Origin: Sphingobacterium mizutaii
Lineage (GTDB): Bacteria > Bacteroidota > Bacteroidia > Sphingobacteriales > Sphingobacteriaceae
Direction: 5' to 3'
Length of the DNA stretch: 64,000 nt
Assembly: GCF_900187125.1 (NCBI RefSeq)
Contig: NZ_LT906468.1
Span: forward strand, 4,402,001 to 4,466,000
Below the pieces are notes generated by a model, which saw only the letters and a program-made list of their open reading frames with translations, was not told the DNA's origin and did no database searches. A program made the translations under genes and the position numbers. Numbering within the stretch: the stretch's first letter is position 1; every line of letters begins with the position of its first letter. Positions 1 to 8,394 of the stretch are shown in pieces.

Positions 1-139
1 TCTTCCCCAAAAAGGGTTCAGGTGATTGTATATTGCTGGCAATCTCTTTTATACCCACTTTTCTACCAAGTTGTGTGGACTTAGCGATATAAAAGACTGC
101 TCGAATGGCATACTCGGTTGACTTTGAAAACATACCCAT
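1..139 (-). CDS. Rrf2-family transcriptional regulator, N-terminal part only (runs off the window edge)
   Basis: Reading leftward from ATG at 139 (alternative ATG at 133, giving MFSKSTEYAIRA) there is an open frame to the window edge of 46 codons. The start has the typical Rrf2 winged-helix beginning, with STEYAIRAVFYIA followed by IKEIAS. Rrf2 proteins (NsrR, IscR, RirA) sense NO, Fe-S or iron status, usually through a cluster bound by C-terminal cysteines, which lie outside this window. It is divergent from the flavohemoglobin gene at 309, the arrangement expected for an NsrR-like NO-responsive repressor. That role is inferred from context; the family call is from sequence. Confidence 0.8.
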   Translation of the reverse strand, partial: MGMFSKSTEYAIRAVFYIAKSTQLGRKVGIKEIASNIQSPEPFLGK

Positions 140-164
140 TCTCCAAAATTAGGGATAAAAATTG

Positions 165-181
165 AGAATGAGCCCTATTCT
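165..181. promoter_or_regulatory. Candidate operator in the Rrf2/hmp divergent region
   Basis: An inverted repeat AGAAT-N7-ATTCT lies between the two divergent genes. A second small palindrome, ACAT-N4-ATGT, lies at 201-212. Either could be the site of the adjacent Rrf2-type regulator. The arms are short (5 and 4 bp), so both could be chance in AT-rich DNA. Inference from position and symmetry only. Confidence 0.3.
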
Positions 182-252
182 TTACCCGCCCTCGTCTACA
201 ACATTCTTATGTCAGAAACTTAATAAAGGACAAAAAACTCTTTTATTCTTTT

Positions 253-260
253 TATCTTTG
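253..260 (+). promoter_or_regulatory. Candidate -7 promoter element for hmp
   Basis: TATCTTTG matches the Bacteroidetes -7 consensus TAnnTTTG. Transcription would start near 265, leaving a leader of about 45 nt before the ATG at 309. No clear TTTG -33 element is visible at the usual spacing. Confidence 0.45.
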
Positions 261-308
261 TTTTAATTTAATTCAATTTAAATAAGAAACTAGAAAACTA
301 TCAACGTA

Positions 309-1517
309 ATGACAGAGAATCAAATAGCATTAATTAAAGCGACAGTACCAGTCTTGAGAGAAAACGGAGTATTATTAACAAGCTATTTCTACAACCGCAT
401 GTTTCAGCACAACCCTGAACTTAAACATGTCTTCAACATGGGCAACCAACAATCAGGGAAACAACAAACGGCCTTGGCTATGGCAGTGCTGGCTTATGCC
501 GAAAATATTGAAAATCCGTCGGTTCTTTTAGGCGTGGTTGACCATATTGGCCATAAACATACCAGTTTAGACATCCGCCCTGAACATTATCAGATCGTCG
601 GAAACCATCTGATCTCTTCCATTAAAGAAGTTCTTGGCGATGCAGCTACGGACGAACTGTTAGAAGCATGGACCCTTGCTTACAGCCAATTGGCAGATAT
701 CATGAGCGGTCATGAAAACGCTCTTTACAGAGCAAAAGTAAATAGACCAGGAGGCTGGACCGGTTGGAGGCCATTTGAGGTCAGAGATAAAGTAATGGAA
801 TCCCAAGAGATTACCTCATTTTACCTGTATCCAACCGATCAGGGAGATATCGCTGCCCACTTACCTGGTCAATATATCAGTGTTAGGCTGTTCTTACCAG
901 AATTAAACCTGATCCAACCTCGCCAATACAGTATCTCAAGCTCATCAAACGGCAAGTTTTACCGTATTTCTGTTAAAAAAGAAAAAGGCAGTAAACACCC
1001 CGACGGCATGATCAGCAATAGATTGCACGACCATATCCAAGTAGGTGATAAGATCGAAATTAGTTCACCATCAGGTAACTTTGTCTTGAACCAAAAGGAA
1101 AACAACAATCCACAAGTCTTTATCAGTGGTGGAATCGGACAGACTCCTCTATTGGCCATGCTTGAGGAATTGATTCTCAATAAAAACAGTACACAACCGA
1201 TCGTTTGGGTCCATGGATGTAGAAATGAACAGGTCCATGCTTTCAAAGATAGATTACAGGAACTTTCAGCCATCAATCCATCATTGCAGAATCATCTATT
1301 CTATGAACAATTGGAAAAAGAAAGCGCTGATGCAACATCTGGCGTTGTCAATCTCGAAGAGATTCAGGATAAGGTATTGCTGAATGGAGCCAACTACTAT
1401 TTATGTGGCCCTGCAGGCTTTATCCGCAAACATTATGAATTCCTGAAAGATGCGGGCGTTGACACAGAAGCGATCCATTTCGAAGAATTTGGACCAGCAT
1501 CCCTGTCTTTAAATTAA
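309..1517 (+). CDS. hmp: Flavohemoglobin / nitric oxide dioxygenase
   Basis: Converts NO plus O2 to nitrate using NADH or NADPH, in the cytoplasm. The 402 residues match full-length Hmp (about 400). The globin domain covers about 1-140, with B10 Tyr28 in YFYNRMF, the distal KQQ around residue 52 and the proximal heme ligand His84 in KHTS. The FAD domain follows, with RQYS at 205-208. The NAD-binding domain has GGIGQTP near 274 and YLCGPAGF near 366, and the C-terminal HFEEFGP is typical. The start is the ATG at 309. The gene is divergent from an Rrf2 regulator and is followed 93 nt later by a hemerythrin-like gene, so the three look like one nitrosative-stress locus. Confidence 0.96.
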   Translation: MTENQIALIKATVPVLRENGVLLTSYFYNRMFQHNPELKHVFNMGNQQSGKQQTALAMAVLAYAENIENPSVLLGVVDHIGHKHTSLDIRPEHYQIVGNHLISSIKEVLGDAATDELLEAWTLAYSQLADIMSGHENALYRAKVNRPGGWTGWRPFEVRDKVMESQEITSFYLYPTDQGDIAAHLPGQYISVRLFLPELNLIQPRQYSISSSSNGKFYRISVKKEKGSKHPDGMISNRLHDHIQVGDKIEISSPSGNFVLNQKENNNPQVFISGGIGQTPLLAMLEELILNKNSTQPIVWVHGCRNEQVHAFKDRLQELSAINPSLQNHLFYEQLEKESADATSGVVNLEEIQDKVLLNGANYYLCGPAGFIRKHYEFLKDAGVDTEAIHFEEFGPASLSLN

Positions 1518-1530
1518 TAAATCTGTAGCC

Positions 1531-1577
1531 CAAGAGTTCAGCTCTTGAAAATAGGCACCCGGTTGATCTGGGTGCCT
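1531..1577 (+). other. Two small hairpins between hmp and the hemerythrin-like gene
   Basis: CAAGAG-N5-CTCTTG (1531-1547) is followed by AGGCACCC-N9-GGGTGCCT (1553-1577). Neither is followed by a run of T, so they are not convincing terminators. They could shape the ratio of the two messages if hmp and the next gene are cotranscribed. Confidence 0.4.
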
Positions 1578-1610
1578 CTATAGAACAGAATCACCATAAA
1601 AACTGGAACC

Positions 1611-2081
1611 ATGGAAACTAGACCTTTGAAAAGACATCCAGCATTAAGGCCTCTTAGTAAGGAACATCATTTCTCCCTTTTGATTTGTTGGAAGATAAGA
1701 CGCGGCCTGGAACTAAACATCGACCCTGACCGTATCGGCAACTTCTTGATCAATGCTTGGCATCAACAGATCTCCCATCATTTCAATATTGAAGAGAAAT
1801 ATGTTTTTCCAATCCTTGGTTCTGAGAACAAACTTGCAAACGAAGCTATTGCTGAACATAGAGCTATAAAAAGACTGATATTGAATGAGCCACATACCGT
1901 CAAATCCCTCAACAGAATTGAAGAAAAAATGGAATCCCATATCAGAATGGAAGAAAGACAGCTGTTCCCTCTCATTCAGAGCATAGCTACCGATGAAGAA
2001 ATGGAATATATCAGCCTTAAACACGAACATCCAATAAACGATATGGCTTGGGAAGACGAATTCTGGAATACCAAAGCCTAA
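1611..2081 (+). CDS. Hemerythrin-like domain protein
   Basis: A 156-residue, single-domain, non-membrane protein. Probable di-iron ligands are visible in family order: His19/His20, His56/His57 with Glu61 (HHFNIEE), His83, then His110 with Glu114 (HIRMEE). Hemerythrin-like proteins bind O2 or NO, or help repair Fe-S clusters (YtfE/RIC type). This one lacks the extra N-terminal domain of RIC, so it is a hemerythrin-domain-only protein. Its place behind hmp and near an Rrf2 regulator suggests a role in nitrosative or oxidative stress; that part is inference. It ends before a strong bidirectional terminator. Confidence 0.85.
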   Translation: METRPLKRHPALRPLSKEHHFSLLICWKIRRGLELNIDPDRIGNFLINAWHQQISHHFNIEEKYVFPILGSENKLANEAIAEHRAIKRLILNEPHTVKSLNRIEEKMESHIRMEERQLFPLIQSIATDEEMEYISLKHEHPINDMAWEDEFWNTKA

Positions 2082-2108
2082 AAATCTTCAACAACTACAC
2101 ATCAATAC

Positions 2109-2136
2109 AAAAAGGTCAGGATATCCTGACCTTTTT
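2109..2136. terminator. Bidirectional intrinsic terminator
   Basis: A perfect 28-nt palindrome with core GGTCAGGATATCCTGACC flanked by five A and five T. It lies between the convergent hemerythrin-like gene and nuoN and can serve both strands. Confidence 0.9.
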
Positions 2137-2176
2137 ACTTTATATCTTCTATCGGACATCAAAACCCATTCTCCAG

Positions 2177-2204
2177 GTCTTATGTCCATTGTCTGATGTC
2201 TATT
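2177..2204. repeat. Period-7 degenerate tandem repeat
   Basis: Four successive heptamers: GTCTTAT, GTCCATT, GTCTGAT, GTCTATT. The array overlaps the last codons of nuoN (stop at 2200-2202). It belongs with the other period-7 arrays listed below. Confidence 0.6.
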
Positions 2205-3585
2205 TAGCTAACCAAATCAACGCATCCGGATAAACTCCCAACACAAAAGTCAGAATTACGGAAAGAACAAATACGATCTGGAAATTAATCGGCATGCTAA
2301 CGGTCACCTCTTCCTTAGAATCCATGAAGTACATATGAACCACTACCCTTAAGTAGTAATACACACCAACTGCAGCATTGATTGCTGCCAAAACCAACAG
2401 TACGGTATGGTAATCATTCATAACATTGGAGAACATCATAAACTTACCGATAAAACCTGCTGTCAACGGAATACCTGCTAATGAAAGCATAGAAATCGTG
2501 ATACAGAATGCCAACCACGGACTTCTTTTACCTAGACCATTGAAGGATTCAAAACTATCCGATCCAGCTTGGCGTTTCACCAAGATCAATGCTCCAAAAG
2601 AAATAATCGAAGCCAACCCGTAAGCTGCTGAATAAGTTAAGATTCCTGAAGTTGAATTTGGACCGATCGACAAGATTGCAAAAAGCATATATCCAGCATG
2701 CGAAATACTAGAATAAGCCAGCATACGCTTATAACTGGTCTGCATAAGCGCAGTCACGTTTCCTATAAACAAGGTAATGATCACCACGGTCAATAAAACC
2801 GGAGTCCAAAACTCATTCAATGGAACCAAGACGGTACTGAACAATTTTAAGAAGCCAGCAAATGAAGCAATCTTCACCACGGTACTCATAAAGATCGTGA
2901 TCAATATAGGAGCACCATCATATACATCTGGAGTCCAGAAATGGAATGGAGCAGCACCAACTTTGAAGCACAACCCAACTAACAATAACAAGATACCACC
3001 ATAGAACATTGGTGAAATGTCTGTTGGATTATCGATAATATATTGTTTGATCACAGCTAAATCGAATGAACCAGTTGATCCATATAATAGCGTGATACCG
3101 AACAGCAAGAAACCAGTAGAAAAAGCCCCCATCAAGAAGTACTTCAACGAAGCTTCATTGGATGCCTTATCGGTCCTTCTGATCCCCGCCAAAATATACA
3201 AGGCTACCGACATAATCTCTAGACCGATAAACAGCATGGCGAAATTATGGTAAGAACAAACTAATATAGCACCCGTTAAGGAGAATAAGATCAACGAATA
3301 GTATTCTGCGATATTGTCCGAAATAGACTTAAAGTACTCTTTCGACAATAACAGGATCAGAATGGTCAATGCTATACATAGCATCGAAAAAGAAAGGGAA
3401 AAATGATCAAAAATAACCATTCCTCTATATAAAGGCTCTGCCTGGACATTCCAATAATAGGCTTCAAACCCAAAGGCAACCAACAAGCCTAATATACTAA
3501 CAGGCAGTAATGCATTTTTAGCTTTGTACAAGCCTAAATACAAAAGCAGAATACCTAACAAAGAAAGCGTAATAATCGCACCCAT
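2200..3585 (-). CDS. nuoN: NADH-quinone oxidoreductase subunit N
   Basis: One of the three antiporter-like proton-pumping membrane subunits of complex I. The protein is 461 residues, almost entirely hydrophobic, with about 14 predicted helices. The conserved antiporter region includes FKVGAAPFHFWTPDVYDGAP and the later segment KRMLAYSSISHAGYML, both typical of NuoN. It is the last gene of the nuo operon, 20 nt after nuoM. The start is ATG at 3585. Transcription should end at the palindrome at 2109-2136. Confidence 0.96.
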   Translation of the reverse strand: MGAIITLSLLGILLLYLGLYKAKNALLPVSILGLLVAFGFEAYYWNVQAEPLYRGMVIFDHFSLSFSMLCIALTILILLLSKEYFKSISDNIAEYYSLILFSLTGAILVCSYHNFAMLFIGLEIMSVALYILAGIRRTDKASNEASLKYFLMGAFSTGFLLFGITLLYGSTGSFDLAVIKQYIIDNPTDISPMFYGGILLLLVGLCFKVGAAPFHFWTPDVYDGAPILITIFMSTVVKIASFAGFLKLFSTVLVPLNEFWTPVLLTVVIITLFIGNVTALMQTSYKRMLAYSSISHAGYMLFAILSIGPNSTSGILTYSAAYGLASIISFGALILVKRQAGSDSFESFNGLGKRSPWLAFCITISMLSLAGIPLTAGFIGKFMMFSNVMNDYHTVLLVLAAINAAVGVYYYLRVVVHMYFMDSKEEVTVSMPINFQIVFVLSVILTFVLGVYPDALIWLAK

Positions 3586-3605
3586 AATATATCTTTAAAC
3601 TCGTA

Positions 3606-5054
3606 CTATTTAATTTGTTGTAATAACTGTGAAACTGATGCCTCTGAAAGATGTAATAAACTATTCGGAAGAACACCTATTAAAATAACTAGAATGACAA
3701 TGATCGATAATAAGACCACCTCATAGCCAGAAATATCCTTTACCTGGGTCTGATTGTCATTGATCTGACCTAACATGGTTTTCTGATACAGACGTAACAT
3801 ATAAACTGCTGCAAAAATCAAGGTCGTACCACCAAGAACAGCATACCAAACGCCACTATCGCCACTACCGAAAATTCCCTTTAACAATAAGAACTCTCCA
3901 ATGAAACCATTTGTTAGTGGCAATCCGATTGCACCCATGATGATCACCAAGAAAGTCACCGCCAGGATAGGCATTTTAATCGCCAAACCACCTAGCTCAG
4001 CAAGATCCCTGGTTCCTGTCCTTCTCTGGATAACATCGATTACAAAGAAAAGACCAACAACAGAAATACCGTGATTGATCATTTGCAGGATTGCTCCTTG
4101 CATTCCTTCTTGGGTCAATGAAAAAACACCTGCGGCAATAAGACCCACGTGTGAAATAGAAGAGTAAGCAATCAAGCGTTTAGCATCTTTCATTTTGAAA
4201 GCGATGATCGCTCCATAAACGACACCGATGATTCCCATGATCAATGCAATATTGCCATATCGAGAAACCGCTTCAGGTGCTAAAGGCAATAACCAACGCA
4301 ATAGACCAAACAGACCCATTTTCAACATGATACCCGACAAAAGCATGGTACCTGCTGTAGATGCATGAGTATAGGTATCTGGCTGCCATGAATGGAATGG
4401 GAACAAAGGAATCTTAATTGCAAAAGCAATAAAGAACGCCCAGAATACCCAACGTTGAGCAGCATCTGTCAGGTCCAATTGAGTCAAGGTTGCCCATGAC
4501 ATATCCTTTCCGCCTGTTTGTTGATATAGATAGATAATCGCAATCAACATCAACAAGCTCCCGAAGAAGGTATATACGAAAAATTTCAAGTTTATTTTGA
4601 TACGGTTTCCATCTCCCCACAATGCACAGATAAAGTAAATTGGGATCAAAGCTGCTTCCCAACCTACATAAAATGAAAAAGCATCCAATGAGATAAATAC
4701 CAATACCAATCCAGCCTGCATAAAGGAAACTAAACCATAGAATCCTCCCTTTTGCTCATGGCCAAAACTTGCCAAGATGATTAAAGGGATCAAGCCATTT
4801 GTTAAGATCAACATAGGAAGGCTAATACCATCCAAGCCTATCTGGAATTGAATCCCCAAGCTCGATATCCAGTTCCAAGATTGTGCAAACTGAATACTTG
4901 CATCAGGCACAAACGTACAGATGAAAGGAATTGTTAAGCCTAATTGAATAAGTGACAAGACCAATGCAGCCCATTTAGCAGAGCTGTTCTTGATAAAGGC
5001 TAAAATAATAGCACTTATTACAGGTAAAATTAGCAGTATAAAAAGGTTGTCCAT
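3606..5054 (-). CDS. nuoM: NADH-quinone oxidoreductase subunit M
   Basis: Antiporter-like proton-pumping subunit of complex I; 482 residues with many membrane helices. Recognisable features are FYVGWEAALIPIYFI carrying the conserved Glu, the lysine-containing segment AIKIPLFPFHSWQPDTYTHA, and KRLIAYSSISHVGLI. It lies between nuoL and nuoN with gaps of 18 and 20 nt, as in the canonical operon. Length and motifs agree with NuoM. Confidence 0.96.
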   Translation of the reverse strand: MDNLFILLILPVISAIILAFIKNSSAKWAALVLSLIQLGLTIPFICTFVPDASIQFAQSWNWISSLGIQFQIGLDGISLPMLILTNGLIPLIILASFGHEQKGGFYGLVSFMQAGLVLVFISLDAFSFYVGWEAALIPIYFICALWGDGNRIKINLKFFVYTFFGSLLMLIAIIYLYQQTGGKDMSWATLTQLDLTDAAQRWVFWAFFIAFAIKIPLFPFHSWQPDTYTHASTAGTMLLSGIMLKMGLFGLLRWLLPLAPEAVSRYGNIALIMGIIGVVYGAIIAFKMKDAKRLIAYSSISHVGLIAAGVFSLTQEGMQGAILQMINHGISVVGLFFVIDVIQRRTGTRDLAELGGLAIKMPILAVTFLVIIMGAIGLPLTNGFIGEFLLLKGIFGSGDSGVWYAVLGGTTLIFAAVYMLRLYQKTMLGQINDNQTQVKDISGYEVVLLSIIVILVILIGVLPNSLLHLSEASVSQLLQQIK

Positions 5055-5072
5055 TGATTCCTAAATTCTGAT

Positions 5073-6995
5073 CTAGATTGTAAATAATCCATAAAGCATG
5101 AAAGCAATAACTCCGATCACCATCATAAATATATAAAACCCAACATTCCCACTCTGGATCTGACGAATGCCCTTCCCTGAAGAAACAAACAATTCGCCAA
5201 TTCCATTGACTAATCCATCGATACCGGTCTTTTCAACAACAGTGTGCAAGAATTTGGACAGTCCATTCAATGGACGAACAAATAAGGTGTCATACAATTG
5301 ATCGATGTACATTTTATGGTAAGATAGATTATATAGTCCGCCTTGTTCTGCTGAACCATCGGCCCCGGGAATATCTGATTTTTTAATGTACTTATTGTAA
5401 GCAACGAAAGCCATAATGATGGCACCTAATGCTGATGCGCCCATTAAAACAAACTCTGTGCTATGTGATAGATGGAATGGTTCCACTACCTGATTAGTTT
5501 GTGCAAATACCGGACTTAGGAAGTTAGCCAACCATGCGCCTCCGAATAATGCCTCAGGAATATTGATTAATCCACCCAATACCGACAGAATAGCCAATAC
5601 GATCAATGGAATAGTCATTGAGCTAGGTGATTCATGCAAATGATGTTTCTGGTTCTCCGTTCCACGGAATTTACCAAAGAAGGTCAGATACAACAATCTG
5701 AACATATAGAATGCGGTACATAAGGCTCCAATAAAACCTAACGCCCAAAAGATCGGACTGGCAACAAAGGCATGTGCCAATATCTCATCTTTTGAAAAGA
5801 AACCCGACAATGGTGGAATCCCGGAAATAGCTATCGTTCCGATCAACATCGTTGCATAGGTGATTGGCAAGTACTTTTTCAGGCCTCCCATTTTTCGCAT
5901 ATCCTGCTCCTCGCTCATCGCGTGGATTACGGAACCCGCACCCAAGAACAATAAGGCCTTGAAAAATGCATGGGTCAACACATGGAAAAACGCTCCGGTA
6001 AAGGCTCCAACACCTAAACCTAAAAACATATATCCCAGTTGAGAAACCGTGGAATATGCCAATACTTTTTTGATGTCATTTTGCGTAATCGCAATAAATG
6101 CAGCAACCAAAGCCGTTGCCACACCGATGATCGCAATAACCTCCATGGTAACCGGAGATAATGTGAACATGATGTTTGAACGGGCGATCATATAGATACC
6201 AGCAGTTACCATCGTCGCTGCGTGGATCAAGGCCGAAACTGGCGTCGGGCCTGCCATCGCATCTGGCAACCAAGTAAACAATGGAATCTGGGCCGATTTA
6301 CCTGTTGCTGCAACAAATAACAATAAGGTAATGATCAATAAAGACGTATCGCCCATTGCCAGTTGTCCGGCAGCAGGAAATATCTGTTGAAATTCTAAAG
6401 AACCAAAATTGGCCAAGATAAAGAACATGGCGATCAAGAACCCTAAATCACCGATACGGTTCATGACAAAAGCTTTTTTCGCTGCCTTCGCATAATTGCT
6501 GTTCTTGAACCAGAATCCGATCAATAGATAAGAACATAAGCCTACGCCTTCCCAACCGATGAACATCACCAAATAGTTGGATCCTAATACCAAAAGCAAC
6601 ATAAAGAAGATAAACAGGTTTAAATACGAGAAGTATTTACCAAAACCTTCATCATTTGCCATATATCCTACAGAGTACAGATGGATCAAAAATCCAACTC
6701 CCGTAATGATCAATAACATGATTGAACTCAATGGATCAACCAAAAAACTAATATTGAAACTAAAACTTCCTACCGTAAACCAGTTGAATACTTCTTGGAA
6801 AATAACACCATCACCCCCAGCTTGTCTTGCATCATAAACCTCCTTGAATAAACCACAGCTTAGTAAAAATGAAATGAGGATTGTTCCGCATCCAATAATT
6901 GAAATCAATGGTCTTGGCGTGCTTTTTCTCAGCAGTCCAATCATCAGAAATCCTAATAAAGGAAGTAAGGGGAGCATCCAAATGAATTCTTTCAT
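5073..6995 (-). CDS. nuoL: NADH-quinone oxidoreductase subunit L
   Basis: The largest proton-pumping membrane subunit, distal in the membrane arm. The start is taken as the ATG at 6995 (MKEFIWMLPLLPLLGF), giving 640 residues; a TTG two codons earlier is less likely. Visible motifs are FIGWEGVGLCSYLLIGFW, the pore segment GKSAQIPLFTWLPDAMAGPT, and KKVLAYSTVSQLGYM. The C-terminal part (about 500-640) contains the region that forms the lateral helix and final helix. It lies 31 nt after nuoK and 18 nt before nuoM. Confidence 0.96.
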   Translation of the reverse strand: MKEFIWMLPLLPLLGFLMIGLLRKSTPRPLISIIGCGTILISFLLSCGLFKEVYDARQAGGDGVIFQEVFNWFTVGSFSFNISFLVDPLSSIMLLIITGVGFLIHLYSVGYMANDEGFGKYFSYLNLFIFFMLLLVLGSNYLVMFIGWEGVGLCSYLLIGFWFKNSNYAKAAKKAFVMNRIGDLGFLIAMFFILANFGSLEFQQIFPAAGQLAMGDTSLLIITLLLFVAATGKSAQIPLFTWLPDAMAGPTPVSALIHAATMVTAGIYMIARSNIMFTLSPVTMEVIAIIGVATALVAAFIAITQNDIKKVLAYSTVSQLGYMFLGLGVGAFTGAFFHVLTHAFFKALLFLGAGSVIHAMSEEQDMRKMGGLKKYLPITYATMLIGTIAISGIPPLSGFFSKDEILAHAFVASPIFWALGFIGALCTAFYMFRLLYLTFFGKFRGTENQKHHLHESPSSMTIPLIVLAILSVLGGLINIPEALFGGAWLANFLSPVFAQTNQVVEPFHLSHSTEFVLMGASALGAIIMAFVAYNKYIKKSDIPGADGSAEQGGLYNLSYHKMYIDQLYDTLFVRPLNGLSKFLHTVVEKTGIDGLVNGIGELFVSSGKGIRQIQSGNVGFYIFMMVIGVIAFMLYGLFTI

Positions 6996-7026
6996 ATACA
7001 ATTCTCTCTAAAATTCTTATCTATTT

Positions 7027-7356
7027 TTACCACCTCAGTTTATTCAGGGAATCAATATCCACTGATTTGGTATTCCTATAAACCATAATAATTATCGCTA
7101 GACCGACCGCAACCTCTGCAGCTGCCAAAGCCATAATAAAAAACACAAAAACCTGTCCGCTAGGATCCCCACGATAAGCGGAGAACGCAGCCAACAATAG
7201 ATTCACCGAATTGAGCATCAGCTCAATCGACATCATGATAATAATGACGTTCCGGCGAATCAATACCCCGATCACACCGATCACGAAGATGATGCTACAG
7301 AATATCAAATAATGATTCAGGGGAATACCCTGCAAATTTTCAATTAAACTACCCAT
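7027..7356 (-). CDS. nuoK: NADH-quinone oxidoreductase subunit K
   Basis: A small membrane subunit of complex I with three predicted helices. The start is placed at the ATG at 7356 (MGSLIENLQGIPLNHY), giving 109 residues, the normal NuoK length; an upstream in-frame extension would run into nuoJ. The conserved helix-2 motif MSIELMLNSVNLLLAAF carries the membrane Glu needed for proton transfer. The start codon overlaps the nuoJ stop by 8 nt, which suggests translational coupling. Confidence 0.95.
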   Translation of the reverse strand: MGSLIENLQGIPLNHYLIFCSIIFVIGVIGVLIRRNVIIIMMSIELMLNSVNLLLAAFSAYRGDPSGQVFVFFIMALAAAEVAVGLAIIIMVYRNTKSVDIDSLNKLRW

Positions 7357-7855
7357 TTTGTTTCGCTCGTGTTTCTTTCTTTGCCAATAATACAGCTCCA
7401 ACCATCGCAGTTAACAACAGGATGGAGGACAATTCAAATGGTAATAAAAAGTCCTTGAACAATACCTTGCCCAGGTTCTTTACCAAACCAATATCTTCAT
7501 GGCCCTTTACAAACTCATTATTAGATTCCAATACCCTAAAAGCACCTAAGAATACGGCCAATAGGCACATTCCAGCTATCGCTCCCATAAATTTCACTAA
7601 ATGGGATTTCATAGGCTCGCTATCTTTGTTCAGGTTCAGTAACATCAGGACAAACAGGAATAATACCATGATCGCCCCCATGTAAACGATAAAATTAACT
7701 ACGGCCAAAAACTGCGCATTCAATAGGATATAATGCACGGTAAAGGTGAAAAAAGTGATAACTAAGTAGAGTACACTATGTACGGGATTCTTCGTGAAGA
7801 TGGTCATCAACGCAAAGAATATCGATAGAAACGCTACAAAATAAAATATGGTCAT
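7349..7855 (-). CDS. nuoJ: NADH-quinone oxidoreductase subunit J
   Basis: Membrane subunit of complex I; 168 residues with about five helices, including the typical NuoJ segment NPVHSVLYLVITFFT and the Tyr/Gly-bearing helix VNFIVYMGAIMVLFLFVLM that undergoes the pi-bulge rearrangement in known structures. It begins 3 nt after nuoI and overlaps nuoK by 8 nt. The C-terminal tail KKETRAKQNG is cytoplasmic and basic. Confidence 0.95.
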   Translation of the reverse strand: MTIFYFVAFLSIFFALMTIFTKNPVHSVLYLVITFFTFTVHYILLNAQFLAVVNFIVYMGAIMVLFLFVLMLLNLNKDSEPMKSHLVKFMGAIAGMCLLAVFLGAFRVLESNNEFVKGHEDIGLVKNLGKVLFKDFLLPFELSSILLLTAMVGAVLLAKKETRAKQNG

Positions 7856-7858
7856 AGG

Positions 7859-8383
7859 TTATGCTTGCTGATTTTGAGATAATTTGGTGATATCAAACTT
7901 TGGTTCCAACAACTTGTCTTTACCATAAATGAAATCCTTACGTAAATAATCTGCAGTAACATGTTTACCGTCTAGGTAAATTGCCTCTTTCGGACATGCT
8001 TCTTCACATAGTCCACAAAAGATACATCGCAACATGTTGATTTCATAAACAACTGCATATTTCTCTTCCCTGTACAGGTTCTCCTCCCCTTTCTTGCGCT
8101 CTCCAGCAGTCATCGTAATGGCTTCTGCAGGACAAGACAAGGCACATAGGCCACATGCTGTACAACGCTCCCTGCCCTGTTCATCACGCTTCAAGGAATG
8201 CTGTCCCCTAAAGTTCTTTGAATAAGGCCTGATTTCCTCCGGATACTTAATGGTAGGGATCTTCTTGAAGAAGTGCCTTATGGTAATCGATAGACCTTTG
8301 GCGATAGCAGGCAAATAAATGCGCTCCCAAAAGTTCATCGGCTTTTGTTCTAATACTTTTTTCCTATTTGATAACGACTGCAT
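7859..8383 (-). CDS. nuoI: NADH-quinone oxidoreductase subunit I (2 x 4Fe-4S)
   Basis: Carries the two 4Fe-4S clusters N6a and N6b that pass electrons toward cluster N2. Both motifs are intact: CTACGLCALSCP and CIFCGLCEEACP. The 174-residue length is normal. The N-terminal MNFWERIYLPAIAKGL helix is the amphipathic segment that lies on the membrane arm; the ATG at 8383 adds 15 residues before it, so a later start is possible. It lies 11 nt after nuoH. Confidence 0.96.
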   Translation of the reverse strand: MQSLSNRKKVLEQKPMNFWERIYLPAIAKGLSITIRHFFKKIPTIKYPEEIRPYSKNFRGQHSLKRDEQGRERCTACGLCALSCPAEAITMTAGERKKGEENLYREEKYAVVYEINMLRCIFCGLCEEACPKEAIYLDGKHVTADYLRKDFIYGKDKLLEPKFDITKLSQNQQA

Positions 8384-8394
8384 ATCTCTCCCGA

